40,252 nucleotides of DNA from Candidatus Nezhaarchaeota archaeon WYZ-LMO8 (lineage in GTDB: Archaea; Thermoproteota; Methanomethylicia; Nezhaarchaeales; WYZ-LMO8): NCBI GenBank assembly GCA_004347965.1, contig QNVF01000006.1, positions 1-40,252 of the forward strand, written 5' to 3'. The notes under the pieces were generated by a model. That model was not told the origin of the DNA. It was given only the letters and a program-made list of their open reading frames with translations, and made no database searches. Below, piece by piece: positions 1 to 8,572 of this stretch; the stretch's first letter is position 1, and each line of letters begins with the position of its first letter. The position numbers and the translations under genes are program-made.

Positions 1-838
1 CAGATAATCTCGTGCTTGTAAGCTTCTTCAACTCTCTCTTAATCCCACTTACAAACTTCTCATCGCCTTTTATCCAGCACCATCCCATCCTATAGCCTGG
101 AAGACACCAGTTCTTGGATAACCCACCAAATCCTATAATGTTGACGTCTTTACCTATAGAGCCTATGCAGCAATGTTGTCCTTCAAATACCCACTGATCA
201 TAAAGCTCGTCGAAGGCCACAATAAGTTCATGTTCAGCAGCTAAATCTAGAATTTCCTTTAAGTTCTTCTCCTTCAATATCGATCCTGTTGGGTTATTAG
301 GTGTACACACCATGATGTACTTGGTCCTAGGGGTTATCTTCCTCCTCATGCGATCTACGTCCACTCTCCACCCCTCTTCCTCTATCACTTCGTATGTCAC
401 GGGCTTACCGTCGAATAAGTAAACGTAGTTAGGATAGGCAGGATACCAAGCTGATGGAATTAAGGCCTCATCACCAGGATTTATGAGCACAGCGTTTAAA
501 TACATAAATCCCTCCGACGTGCCTAAGAACGAGAAGACGTCGTCAGGATCAACTTCGTTACCGTGATACCTCCTTTCGTAAAACGCTACAGCCTCTCTAA
601 ATTCAAGACTTGCCTGAGAATCTCCGTAAAATGCCCAGTAAAGGTTCTTCTCGTCGTTTGAAGCCTCAATAAGCGCCTCTCTAACATGTTTAGGAGGCTT
701 AAATCCCGAAGCTCTTACAGCATCTCCAAAGCTTAATGAGATGATTCTCTTACCTCTCTTTGAATACTCCCTTGCTAGTTCTAGCATATCGATTATTGGA
801 TAAGTTATCGGCTCAACTCTTTTCGAGAATTCAATCAT
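1..838 (-). CDS. Class I/II pyridoxal-phosphate aminotransferase (3' end outside window)
   Basis: Partial gene: the reverse strand is open from the ATG at 838 to the window edge, giving about 279 residues of a fold-type I aminotransferase normally near 390-410. Visible motifs are the TPNNPTG loop, a DELYDQW segment around the cofactor-binding Asp/Tyr, and GGLSKNWCLPGYRMGW with the lysine expected to form the Schiff base with PLP. The family transfers amino groups between an amino acid and 2-oxoglutarate or pyruvate in the cytoplasm; the exact substrate cannot be read from the sequence. A TTTAAATTT-like TATA element on the minus strand near 870-885 sits about 40 bp upstream of the ATG, consistent with a short leader. 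No ribosome site is obvious. Confidence 0.9.
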   Translation of the reverse strand, partial: MIEFSKRVEPITYPIIDMLELAREYSKRGKRIISLSFGDAVRASGFKPPKHVREALIEASNDEKNLYWAFYGDSQASLEFREAVAFYERRYHGNEVDPDDVFSFLGTSEGFMYLNAVLINPGDEALIPSAWYPAYPNYVYLFDGKPVTYEVIEEEGWRVDVDRMRRKITPRTKYIMVCTPNNPTGSILKEKNLKEILDLAAEHELIVAFDELYDQWVFEGQHCCIGSIGKDVNIIGFGGLSKNWCLPGYRMGWCWIKGDEKFVSGIKRELKKLTSTRLS

Positions 839-1005
839 GGTCGTTCGATTTTGTACACTAATGCGATTAGAAATTTAAAATTAACCCAAGATTATAGCTC
901 CTAAGCAATAGCAAAGTGAATCTTTAATTTAACGAGCTTTCATGAGAACTAGTCGTTCTAGCCAATTAAGCACGTGTACAGATGCGTCTCATTGCACAAT
1001 GCGTT

Positions 1006-2271
1006 TTAGACAGCTATCTTATCGCCTGGCTCACTTAAGTAGAATTCACGGTTCTCTATCAGTCTCTTCAGGTACTCTGATAAGACCTCAGCCTTCTTCC
1101 TACATGACTGTCTCAACTTAATTGGTATCTCCACATTACCTAACTTCACGCTTCCCAACTTCGCTTTAAAAGCACCTTGAGGGCACAGCCAAGTACATGC
1201 ACCACACTCAAAGCACTTGTACTTCACTAAATCGCCTTTACCACGAAATGCTTCCGTTGGACAGTACAATGCCACAGGGCATGGTGAAATTTGGCATGTC
1301 TCACACATACTCTTATTGTAGCTTACTTCCAAATCTGTTCCCTGCCAAACCTTAGCGTAGCTGTCGAAGCCTATCACCTCCCTGTTGTTCACATCAGCTA
1401 TGGGTAGTTGCACTTCTTCGTCGATTCTCTTGACTCCTTTGAGAACTTCATAATCAATTATTGGAATAGCTGCGGCTATTGTGATGAAAGGTTCAGGACC
1501 TAACGACGTTATAAATTGACCCACATAGTACGAACTCATACCCTTAATATCAGCGGATATTGATAGATTTGGTCTCTCTCTTGTAGCTCTAGTACCAGCT
1601 CCAATTACATATCCATAAGCTTTGTTCACTAAAACTTTTGTACCAACACCTATAGTCTTAAGTAGTGGGTCCTTCTCCAATGGATTTATCTCGCCGCATC
1701 CAGATACACTCGCCATCTTCAAACCTTCCTTCATCTCCAAGATCGAGAATATCGATTTTACAGGCTTGTCTCGAGGATTTACGAAGGCCATGTAATTTCT
1801 AAAACACGACCTAGTAGTTATCATCTTGGCATAGATCATTTCTTGCAATGTGATATTGCTCTCTATCACCTTCCCCTCAACGCTTTCAACCCTCACCTCA
1901 ATCCTCTTTCCCTCTATCAAGTCTCTGATGAGGCCTCCTCCTCCATACTTAGTAGGATTGTAGATGCTCGTGCTAGTCCCATACAAGACTACGTCGACTA
2001 TACCTAACCTTTCGTTTGGACACGGTCCTGGAAATGCAGGTACGTCATTCAGTAAGACGCTCTTGGCCTTAGTAAAAACACCCTTCTCTGTAACCTTAAA
2101 TGATAGAACAGCCATGGTGCCACTCATGACGCCGCATGTAGCTGAGGTAACAACGTCAACATCTTCTATTTTCTCTCCTCTCCTAACCATATTACAGAGT
2201 TCTTTCGCTGTAAGAACAACGGCTTCTCCCTTCCTTATTCTCTCATTTATCTCCTTAATTGATCTCAACAT
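1006..2271 (-). CDS. Homocysteine biosynthesis protein (COG1900/DUF39) with C-terminal ferredoxin domain
   Basis: This 421-residue protein has the DUF39/HcyBio domain in residues 1 to about 350, with conserved Cys residues in the TSATCGVMSGTMAV and GPCPNERLG segments. It is followed by two 4Fe-4S-type Cys clusters (CETCQISPCPVALYC and CFECGACTWLCP). In Methanosarcina, COG1900 proteins together with a ferredoxin-type protein are known to convert aspartate semialdehyde and sulfide to homocysteine; here both parts are in one chain. It is divergently transcribed from the COG2122 gene at 2350, whose homologue aids sulfide assimilation, so both probably serve methionine/sulfur metabolism. The start is the ATG at 2271, about 36 bp from the shared TATA at 2307. 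Electron-donor role of the ferredoxin part is inferred. Confidence 0.9.
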   Translation of the reverse strand: MLRSIKEINERIRKGEAVVLTAKELCNMVRRGEKIEDVDVVTSATCGVMSGTMAVLSFKVTEKGVFTKAKSVLLNDVPAFPGPCPNERLGIVDVVLYGTSTSIYNPTKYGGGGLIRDLIEGKRIEVRVESVEGKVIESNITLQEMIYAKMITTRSCFRNYMAFVNPRDKPVKSIFSILEMKEGLKMASVSGCGEINPLEKDPLLKTIGVGTKVLVNKAYGYVIGAGTRATRERPNLSISADIKGMSSYYVGQFITSLGPEPFITIAAAIPIIDYEVLKGVKRIDEEVQLPIADVNNREVIGFDSYAKVWQGTDLEVSYNKSMCETCQISPCPVALYCPTEAFRGKGDLVKYKCFECGACTWLCPQGAFKAKLGSVKLGNVEIPIKLRQSCRKKAEVLSEYLKRLIENREFYLSEPGDKIAV

Positions 2272-2306
2272 ATCACTCCCTCACTTATCGAGTCTTGAAG
2301 GATATC

Positions 2307-2315
2307 TTTAAATTT
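2307..2315. promoter_or_regulatory. Shared bidirectional TATA element between COG1900 and COG2122 genes
   Basis: TTTAAATTT lies 36 bp from the minus-strand start (2271) and 35 bp from the plus-strand start (2350). Being nearly palindromic it can serve as TATA box in both directions, with start sites predicted near 2284 and 2338. Inverted heptamers CTTGAAG (2294-2300) and CTTCAAG (2334-2340) flank it and could be half-sites of a regulator. This is read from sequence only. Confidence 0.5.
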
Positions 2316-2349
2316 CCCTCGAAGCTGTAAGAACTTCAAGTGTGATGCA

Positions 2350-3063
2350 ATGAAGCTTCTTAGAAGACATTATTGCATAAAAGAGTCTAGCGGAGAAATA
2401 ATATGCGACTCCACAGTTGGATTAGAAACCGCATTAACCTCGATAGCTTATCACAGAGAATGTTTAGAGAACTATGTTCGTAGGAACCTCGTCTTCAAGT
2501 ATGCCCTAAGCCCTATAGGGGCTGAGGATGATGCCCCCCTCGTTGTTAAGAGAATGGTGGAGTGCTCTAAGATCGCGAACGTAGGACCCATGGCCTCAGT
2601 AGCAGGCGTCTTAGCTGATTTAGCTGTAGAAGCAGCATTAAAGTCAGGGGCAAGAATCATCTTGGTGGAGAATGGTGGAGAGATTGCTGTAGCCGGAAGT
2701 GGAGAGTTCGTAATCGGTATAAGGGCTGGCAGCATCATACCCTTTGGCCTTAAGGTAAAGCCCTGTGATTTGCCCATCGGGATAGCCACAAGCTCGGGAA
2801 GATATGGTCATGCGCTAAGCTTTGGAGAAGCAGATGCCGTCACCGTAATAGCAGACAATGCAGGATTAGCTGATGCTGCTGCCACAGCGATATGTAATGC
2901 TACAAGAGGAGAAGATGCTATAGAGAGAGGCATAGAGAGGGCTATGGAGATTAAGGAGATAAGAGGTGTAATAATAGTAGTTGGAGACTTGATAGGCATT
3001 TATGGAAGACTCCCAGAACTAATCGAAGTAAATTGCGACCACTTAAACGCAAAGACATTATGA
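2350..3063 (+). CDS. UPF0280 (COG2122) protein, ApbE-like, linked to sulfide assimilation
   Basis: The 237-residue product matches the UPF0280/COG2122 family in length and in conserved glycine-rich segments: GPMASVAGVLAD, ILVENGGEIA and ATSSGRYGHALSFGEADAVTV, the last resembling the flavin-transferase ApbE. In Methanosarcina acetivorans the homologue MA1715 supports efficient use of sulfide for homocysteine formation, but its chemistry is unsettled. The head-to-head arrangement with the COG1900 gene, sharing one promoter region, supports the same job here. The start is the ATG at 2350, preceded by a short leader and the TATA at 2307. No membrane segment or signal peptide is seen, so it is cytoplasmic. 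Confidence 0.88.
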   Translation: MKLLRRHYCIKESSGEIICDSTVGLETALTSIAYHRECLENYVRRNLVFKYALSPIGAEDDAPLVVKRMVECSKIANVGPMASVAGVLADLAVEAALKSGARIILVENGGEIAVAGSGEFVIGIRAGSIIPFGLKVKPCDLPIGIATSSGRYGHALSFGEADAVTVIADNAGLADAAATAICNATRGEDAIERGIERAMEIKEIRGVIIVVGDLIGIYGRLPELIEVNCDHLNAKTL

Positions 3064-3425
3064 ATAAGAGACTCTTAATGTAAAACGTAAGACCTCACTT
3101 AGTCTCTGATAATGAGAGCATTAATTTCTAACATAAGTACTGCCTTGGTTTTGAGGATCTCGAGAGCTTAACCCATCATTGAAGGCTATGCGCATTTAAG
3201 GGTTACGGCTGATAATCAATGAACCTCTAGAAAAATCCTCACATCTTAATTAAGCCTTAATGCTCCATGATATGCTTTCACACCGAAAGTGATATTGGAT
3301 ACTTTTATAGCCAGTAGCAAACTATGCTGTTTTACGACTTAAATCTTTGGTTGTCCCATCTATGGTATACTAAAATGTCCAAAAAGTATATAAAAATTTA
3401 TCTGCAAGAAAGAGAGGGGGTCTTT
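3064..3425. other. Intergenic region upstream of the ABC importer operon
   Basis: About 360 bp with no supportable gene. An open frame begins at 3324 and runs into the binding-protein gene, but its first 34 codons overlap the TATA element and are unlikely to be translated. There is an interrupted dyad CTTTC-N5-GAAAG at 3275-3289, with ATAT on both outer flanks, about 110 bp upstream of the TATA; it could bind a regulator. I looked for a TPP riboswitch core and did not find one. Confidence 0.4.
3387..3396 (+). promoter_or_regulatory. TATA box of the ABC importer operon
   Basis: TATATAAAAA preceded by an A-rich stretch. A start site about 25 bp downstream (near 3415) would put the ribosome site GAGAGGGGG (3412-3420) at the very 5' end of the message and argues for translation from the ATG at 3426 instead of the upstream ATG at 3324. 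Confidence 0.55.
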
Positions 3426-4481
3426 ATGGGCAGGTTAAGTAAATGGCTTCTAGCTATCTTAGTGATAGCAGTTGTAGCTTCCATAGGAGCTATAGCTTTA
3501 GTGCTCACGCCCTATTCTAAACCTGCTACCACTCCTGTTGAAGTACGCATAAGCTATCAGCCAAGTTGGCATCATGCCACCTTCTTCGTAATGGTTGAGA
3601 AGGGATGGCTTGAAAAGATCTTTGGTGACCAAGTTAAGATCACTATAAGAGAAATTTCAACTGGACCAGAGCAGATGACTGCCTTAGTTGCTGGTGAATT
3701 AGATGTAGTGTACGTTGGTGCTACGCCACCACTCCCAGTAATAGCGAAGGGCTTTGGAGCAAGAATAGTGGCGGTAGCTAATACTGAAGGGTCAGCGTTA
3801 GTTAGTAGAGCAGATCTCAATTATCAAGGACCAAGCTCCCTCGTGGGGAGGACAGTTAGCACTTATCCTCCAGGCTCAATACAACACACCTTAATGAACT
3901 ATTGGTTAAAGAAGAACAACATAGATCCAGGGACGGTTAAGATTATAGGTCAATCACCAGCAGATCAGCTAAGTTCATTTGTAGCTGGAGCCGTGGATGC
4001 TATACTAACTCCTGACCCGCATACCTACACGGCAGTTTTAAAGTATGGAGGTAAAATAGTGGTTACTTCAGATGAAATGTGGCCTAAACATCCTTGCTGC
4101 ATAGTTCTAATGACCAAGGAGTTTATCGACAAACACAGGGACTTGGCAGCGAAGTTCGTTGCACTACACATTATAGCGAGTGAATACATAATGAACCCCA
4201 AGAATAGGGAGGATGTGAAGGGAATACTGTTGAAGTGGCTGCCCATAGAGAAGGAAGTGGCAGACTACTTTCCAGGTTCAACGAGGTTTCATACAGATCC
4301 AAGAGATCAAGAATGGCGTAGTGGCTTAGACCTCATGTGTCAAGTGCTATATGAGCTTGGACGAACTGCGAATGCTGAAGGTAAGCTCGTGAGATTAAGA
4401 GTTGAGGACGTGGTCGATACAGCGCTTTACGAGGAAGCATTAAAAATAGTTCCTCAAATAAAGGCTAAGTTAGGTCTCTAA
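3426..4481 (+). CDS. ABC transporter substrate-binding protein, NMT1/SsuA (COG0715) type
   Basis: From the ATG at 3426 the product has 351 residues. Residues 5-28 form one hydrophobic segment after MGRLSKW, either a signal peptide or a membrane anchor; no lipobox Cys is visible. The rest is a type II periplasmic-binding fold of the nitrate/sulfonate/taurine/thiamine-precursor group: the segment MTALVAGELDVVYVGATPP and the later SFVAGAVDAILTPDP are typical. A HPCC motif occurs near residues 222-225, and a similar YPCC occurs in the regulator at 34940. The protein should capture a small ligand outside the cell for the permease and ATPase that follow directly. The ligand is not readable. Start choice rests on the GAGAGGGGG ribosome site and TATA position. 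Confidence 0.88.
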   Translation: MGRLSKWLLAILVIAVVASIGAIALVLTPYSKPATTPVEVRISYQPSWHHATFFVMVEKGWLEKIFGDQVKITIREISTGPEQMTALVAGELDVVYVGATPPLPVIAKGFGARIVAVANTEGSALVSRADLNYQGPSSLVGRTVSTYPPGSIQHTLMNYWLKKNNIDPGTVKIIGQSPADQLSSFVAGAVDAILTPDPHTYTAVLKYGGKIVVTSDEMWPKHPCCIVLMTKEFIDKHRDLAAKFVALHIIASEYIMNPKNREDVKGILLKWLPIEKEVADYFPGSTRFHTDPRDQEWRSGLDLMCQVLYELGRTANAEGKLVRLRVEDVVDTALYEEALKIVPQIKAKLGL

Positions 4482-4482
4482 A

Positions 4483-5268
4483 GTGAAGTTTAAAAACCTC
4501 TTACTATACCTTACCTCTCTCATAGCATTTCTCTTAGTTTGGGAGCTATACTGCCAGCTGATTGTGAGGAACCCAATGTTCTTACCTCCTTCATCAAGAG
4601 TTTTCGCTACATTCATTGAACTAATGATTTTTGGAAGACCTCCTAGCTTCTTCCTACCCTACGACATGCTTTACAGTCTCTTCCACTATTCCATAGGCTT
4701 CAGCTTAGCGCTAATCGTAGGTTTTAGCATGGGGCTTATTACTGGATGGATCAAACTTGCCAATGAGCTTTCATACCCTATAATCGAATTAATAAGACCC
4801 ATACCACCAATAGCGTGGATACCGATAACAATATTGATGTTGAAGTTAACTGATGCTGCAGCAGGCTTCATAATATTCATTGGAGCGGTATTCCCCATGC
4901 TCCTGAATACGAGACATGGAGTTGCCTCTGTTGAAGTTAGATACCTTGAAGCAGCCATGACCCTTGGAGCGACAAGCAGCTTAACCCTCATCAGAAAGAT
5001 CGTTATACCAGCAGCTTTACCATCAATCATGACCGGTATCAGGGTCTCTTCAGGAGTAGCATGGATGTGTGTTGTAGCTGCTGAGCTTTTTGGCGTAGCA
5101 CCATATGGACTAGGTTACAAGATAGATCTAGCAAGGTTCTACTTAGCTACTGACATAATAATAGCCTACATGATCGCAATAGGGATCTTAGGTTTAATGC
5201 TCGATAGAGTGTACAGGGCAATTGAAGAGAAAGCTCTGGCTTGGAGGGTTGGACTTGTCATTGCGTGA
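4483..5268 (+). CDS. ABC transporter permease, NitT/TauT (SsuC) family
   Basis: This 261-residue integral membrane protein begins with GTG one base after the stop of the binding-protein gene, so the two are translationally linked. Five to six hydrophobic helices are visible. The cytoplasmic EAA loop, seen as EAAMTLGATSSLTLIRKIVI around residues 155-175, ends in the IPAALPSIMTG segment that contacts the ATPase in BPD_transp_1 permeases. It forms the channel of the importer. Sequence is of usual length for SsuC/TauC proteins, and no defect is seen. Substrate is unknown for the same reason as for the binding protein. Confidence 0.92.
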   Translation: MKFKNLLLYLTSLIAFLLVWELYCQLIVRNPMFLPPSSRVFATFIELMIFGRPPSFFLPYDMLYSLFHYSIGFSLALIVGFSMGLITGWIKLANELSYPIIELIRPIPPIAWIPITILMLKLTDAAAGFIIFIGAVFPMLLNTRHGVASVEVRYLEAAMTLGATSSLTLIRKIVIPAALPSIMTGIRVSSGVAWMCVVAAELFGVAPYGLGYKIDLARFYLATDIIIAYMIAIGILGLMLDRVYRAIEEKALAWRVGLVIA

Positions 5269-6052
5269 AGTGGTCTTAAGTGTAAGGGGGTTAAAGAAGG
5301 TGTTTGAGGGTTCTCCTAGCGTTGTTGCTATCGAGAGCTTGAACATGGACGTTTATGATGGGGAGTTCCTCTGTATAGTGGGGCCAAGCGGCTGCGGCAA
5401 GACGACGCTACTTAGAATTCTTGCCGGGCTTGAGAAGCCAACGAGTGGAGAAGTTCTGCTTAAAGGGAAGCCGATTAAGGGTCCAGGCCCTGATAGGGTC
5501 ATGGTCTTTCAAGAGTATTCCCTCTTTCCTTGGAGGACTGTTCTAGGTAATGTCATGTTCGGCTTAGAGCTGAAGGGGTTATCTAGGCAAGAAGCTATCA
5601 GGGAGGCTATGAAGTACATAATGCTTGTAGGCCTTGAAGGATTTGAAAACATGTATCCTCACGAACTATCCGGTGGGATGAAGCAGAGGGTGGCGTTGGC
5701 AAGGGCTTTAGCTTGCAACCCAGATGTCCTCTTAATGGATGAGCCACTAAGCGCATTAGATGCTCAGACAAGAAACTACATGCAAGAAGAGCTCATAAAG
5801 ATATGGGATAGGACTAGGAAGACCATAATCTTTGTAACTCACAACGTTGAAGAAGCTGTGTACCTAGGCGATAGGGTCATGGTGTTGACGGCTAGACCAG
5901 CTAAGATCAAAAGCACAATCGAGGTAAACATTGAGAGACCAAGAAATAGATTTGCATCAGAATTCTTAAAGTTACGAATGAAAATACTAGATATGCTGAG
6001 AGAAGAAATAGAAAAGGTAATGATTAGAAGCAATCATAGTCTAAGACCTTAA
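5255..6052 (+). CDS. ABC transporter ATP-binding protein, NitT/TauT (SsuB) family
   Basis: ATPase of the importer, with Walker A GPSGCGKTTLL (about residues 43-53), Q-loop VFQEYSLFPW, signature LSGGMKQRVALARAL near 138, Walker B LLMDEPLSALD near 159 and the switch His in VTHNVEEA near 196. I place the start at TTG 5255, because a GGAGGG ribosome site at 5243-5248 lies six bases before it; an earlier in-frame TTG at 5222 has no such site and adds residues not typical of the family. The gene overlaps the permease end by 14 bp. Hydrolysis of ATP would drive import. Length (265 residues) fits SsuB/TauB. Confidence 0.92.
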   Translation: MSLREVVLSVRGLKKVFEGSPSVVAIESLNMDVYDGEFLCIVGPSGCGKTTLLRILAGLEKPTSGEVLLKGKPIKGPGPDRVMVFQEYSLFPWRTVLGNVMFGLELKGLSRQEAIREAMKYIMLVGLEGFENMYPHELSGGMKQRVALARALACNPDVLLMDEPLSALDAQTRNYMQEELIKIWDRTRKTIIFVTHNVEEAVYLGDRVMVLTARPAKIKSTIEVNIERPRNRFASEFLKLRMKILDMLREEIEKVMIRSNHSLRP

Positions 6053-6076
6053 TTTAAGCTTGAGGAGTTCCTCAAA

Positions 6077-6640
6077 ATGGAAAAGCGACTACGTGACTTA
6101 GGCTCAAGATCTTTGAGAGTGCTATTGGCTTCTCTGAAGTCCGATGAAGAGCTAGCTAAAGAGTTAAAGAGGATCCTTGAGGACTTAGGGATTAGCGTTA
6201 GCAAGTTCTCTTCGTTGTCAGGCGTGCCGCTTAGCACTATAAAGAAGATCTTGAGGGGGAGAGGAGGAGTGACCTTGTCAACGCTTCGAAAAGTACTGAA
6301 GGCGATAGAGTTAGTGGAGGAAGGACCTAAGAAACCATTCGTGGCCATTATAGCTGCTGTAACCACTCTAAGTAGGCTGCGATCGCTAACCCTTAAACTT
6401 CAAGATCGCATTATAACCATTAAGGAGTATGGGGTATCAACCCTTGATGAGGCTATTAAAGCAGCTCTAAGAGCTCAAAGCGACGGTGCGGCAGCGATAG
6501 TATGTGCCCCGATAGTCGCTTACCTCATAAAGGATTTCGTGACAATTCCGATAGTGACGTTGGATGTGTGTTATGAAGACATGGAGCGAGCCATTAAGAT
6601 AGCTGCTGAGAAGATCATTGAGAGATCCAAAGGGATGTGA
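6077..6640 (+). CDS. HTH (XRE-like) regulator with a C-terminal PrpR_N-like sensor domain
   Basis: The 187-residue protein starts 24 bp after the ATPase gene with a GAGGAG ribosome site (6062-6067), so it is likely the last gene of the importer operon. Residues 30-80 are a Cro/CI-type helix-turn-helix (LGISVSKFSSLSGVPLSTIK). The C-terminal half, about residues 95-185, contains DGAAAIVCAPIVAYLIKDF and the following IPIVTLDVCYEDMERAI, which resemble the ligand-binding PrpR N-terminal fold in which a small molecule is sensed. I infer that it controls the importer in response to the imported compound or a product. The domain assignment of the C-terminal half is by pattern and moderately certain. 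Confidence 0.72.
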   Translation: MEKRLRDLGSRSLRVLLASLKSDEELAKELKRILEDLGISVSKFSSLSGVPLSTIKKILRGRGGVTLSTLRKVLKAIELVEEGPKKPFVAIIAAVTTLSRLRSLTLKLQDRIITIKEYGVSTLDEAIKAALRAQSDGAAAIVCAPIVAYLIKDFVTIPIVTLDVCYEDMERAIKIAAEKIIERSKGM

Positions 6641-6720
6641 GCTTCTCTATTCAGTCATGTAGCATAAGGTTGAATCTAAAGCGCTTACAACAAAGATTAT
6701 AGCTTGTCTCTCACAAGCTT

Positions 6721-7977
6721 ATGGTGGGTGAAAGTTTGGAAAATAACGAGGTTCTAGAGAAGCTACTCAAAAAAGAGATAAAGCCCTATGAGGTTGAAAG
6801 ATTCGTTAGCGACGTTAACAAGGCTGCTGAAATAAGAAGAATCTTCTTGGAAAAGACTCTAAGCATACAACTTAGGAACATAAGTTATTACTCCATAGAC
6901 CTCAACATCACCGCTAAACGCAATATAGAGAGCCCCATAGGAGTTTGCCAAGTACCCATGGGGATAGCAGGCCCCTTAAAGGTTAAGGGTGATTATGCTG
7001 ATGGAGAGTTCTACATTCCGCTTTGCACAACTGAAGGAGCTTTAGTTGCTAGTGTTAATAGAGGATGTTCAGCTATAACCGAGTCTGGTGGAGCAAGAGC
7101 GAAGATAATAAGAGACTACATGGCTAGAGCACCATTGTTCATAACGCCAAGCGTTGAACACGCGTACAAGCTAGTTCAATGGGTCAAAGAACATCGGAAG
7201 GAGATAGAGGAGACGTTTAACAGCGTAGATCCTTTTGTGAAACTAATAGATGTACAACCTTGGATTGTTGGTAGAAACGTATGGCTTCGCTTTATGGCTA
7301 ACACCTTCGACGCCATGGGCATGAACGGGGTCACACTAGCTTGCGACAAGACTGGTAGGTTTATCGAGGAGAACGTGAAGTTTGCAAGAATGGTCAGCTT
7401 AAGTGGAAACCTATGCGTCGACAAGAAGCCAAGTGCTGTAAACTGGCTTCTTGGTAGAGGCAAGACCGTGGTTGCTGAAGCAATTATAAAGAGAGAGGTA
7501 GTAATGGAGAAGCTTAAGACCACGCCTGAAGATGCAGCTGATGTTTGTGTTAGGAAGAATCTTATTGGGAGCGGACTTGCACATGCTTACGGACTAAATG
7601 CTCATGTAGCTAATATAGTCGCTGCCATATTCATAGCTACAGGACAAGACTGTGCTCAGGTCGTAGAATCATCAATGGCCATAACGACGGCTGAGGTCAC
7701 TTCTGACGGGAACCTCTACATATCGATAACCATGCCGTCACTCGAAGTAGGAACTATTGGAGGTGGAACGGGTCTTCCAACTCAGAGAGAGGCTTTAGCA
7801 ATAATGGGTTGTGCAGGACCGGGAAACCCTCCTGGCTCTAATGCTAAGAAGTTCGCTGAAATAGTTGCGGCAGCATGTCTAGCAGGAGAGCTCTCATTGC
7901 TTTCAGCACTAGCAGCAGGTCACTTAGCTCAAGCTCATGCTAGACTTGGTAGGGCCGCGGTCATTCCATCGAGGTAA
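6721..7977 (+). CDS. hmgA: 3-hydroxy-3-methylglutaryl-CoA reductase (class I)
   Basis: This enzyme reduces HMG-CoA to mevalonate with NADPH, the committed step to isoprenoid membrane lipids. All catalytic elements are visible: Glu in CTTEGALVAS (near residue 105), Lys in the DKKPSAVNWLLGRGK segment (near 240), Asp in GQDCAQ (near 310), GTIGGGTGLPTQ near 343, and the general acid His in AAGHLAQAHARLGR near 400. The 418-residue length and absence of membrane helices match the soluble archaeal class I form. ATG at 6721 is used; TTG at 6736, preceded by GGTGA, is an alternative that would remove five residues. It stands alone, followed by convergent VapC. Confidence 0.96.
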   Translation: MVGESLENNEVLEKLLKKEIKPYEVERFVSDVNKAAEIRRIFLEKTLSIQLRNISYYSIDLNITAKRNIESPIGVCQVPMGIAGPLKVKGDYADGEFYIPLCTTEGALVASVNRGCSAITESGGARAKIIRDYMARAPLFITPSVEHAYKLVQWVKEHRKEIEETFNSVDPFVKLIDVQPWIVGRNVWLRFMANTFDAMGMNGVTLACDKTGRFIEENVKFARMVSLSGNLCVDKKPSAVNWLLGRGKTVVAEAIIKREVVMEKLKTTPEDAADVCVRKNLIGSGLAHAYGLNAHVANIVAAIFIATGQDCAQVVESSMAITTAEVTSDGNLYISITMPSLEVGTIGGGTGLPTQREALAIMGCAGPGNPPGSNAKKFAEIVAAACLAGELSLLSALAAGHLAQAHARLGRAAVIPSR

Positions 7978-8158
7978 GGCTTGTTGAGACTTAGAATCAT
8001 AGATCTACGTAGAACTTATATGACATAAGTCACATCAAGACATGCTCCTAATATCGTAGACTACATAGTTGAGTTAATGATTACCATCATATCGCTGTGC
8101 TAAAGAGGGGTTACAACATACCATACAAAACCTATTTTTTACATCATTGTGATATGCA

Positions 8159-8572
8159 TTACGTAGACTCCATATGGTGATCAACTAACTTTATACCAAG
8201 CATTTCTGCGATTTTTGCTTGTGCTTGATCTAGTGTGAGTAGAGGTTCTTTTAGTTTCAGTGCTAGCGCTACGTATAGTGCATCGTATACTGTGATGTTG
8301 TGCTCTAATGCTAACATGAAAGCTTGGTCTATTAACTCTTTTTCATCAATTAATTTTACGTTTACGTCCACCATTTTCCGTAGTGCTTGAATTTTTAGGA
8401 GAGCATCTTCAATTGATATGATGTTCCTTTTATATGCCCTCCATATAGCATTAAATACTTCTTTTAAAGCATGATCGACTGTACATGAATTCTTTAATAG
8501 ATCCACGAGTTTCTCCCAACCAGGTTCCATGAGAACAAAAGATACTAGGATGGAGGCGTCAACCACTATCAC
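8159..8572 (-). CDS. vapC: PIN-domain ribonuclease toxin, VapC-like
   Basis: A 137-residue PIN domain begins MIVVDASILVS with the first acidic metal ligand at residue 5, has the Glu of KEVFNAIW near residue 40, and the Asp pairs of VYDALYVALALK and LLTLDQ near 100 and 115. These are the expected metal-binding residues of a VapC RNase that cleaves structured RNA when freed from its antitoxin. It overlaps the upstream antitoxin-like gene by 14 bp, the usual VapBC arrangement. The target RNA is unknown. The convergent HMG-CoA reductase gene ends 180 bp away; a T-rich stretch near 8133-8139 may terminate transcription between them. Confidence 0.88.
   Translation of the reverse strand: MIVVDASILVSFVLMEPGWEKLVDLLKNSCTVDHALKEVFNAIWRAYKRNIISIEDALLKIQALRKMVDVNVKLIDEKELIDQAFMLALEHNITVYDALYVALALKLKEPLLTLDQAQAKIAEMLGIKLVDHHMEST

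Noticed and set aside
1964-2311. Plus-strand 115-codon open frame
   Set aside because: It is antisense to the COG1900 gene, with low-complexity Ser/Thr/Leu composition and no family likeness; a shadow.
3064-3425. Possible TPP riboswitch upstream of the NMT1-type importer
   Set aside because: GGCTGATAATCAATGAACCTC near 3207 recalls part of a thi-box, but the CTGAGA and the ACCTGATCTGG-type core are absent.
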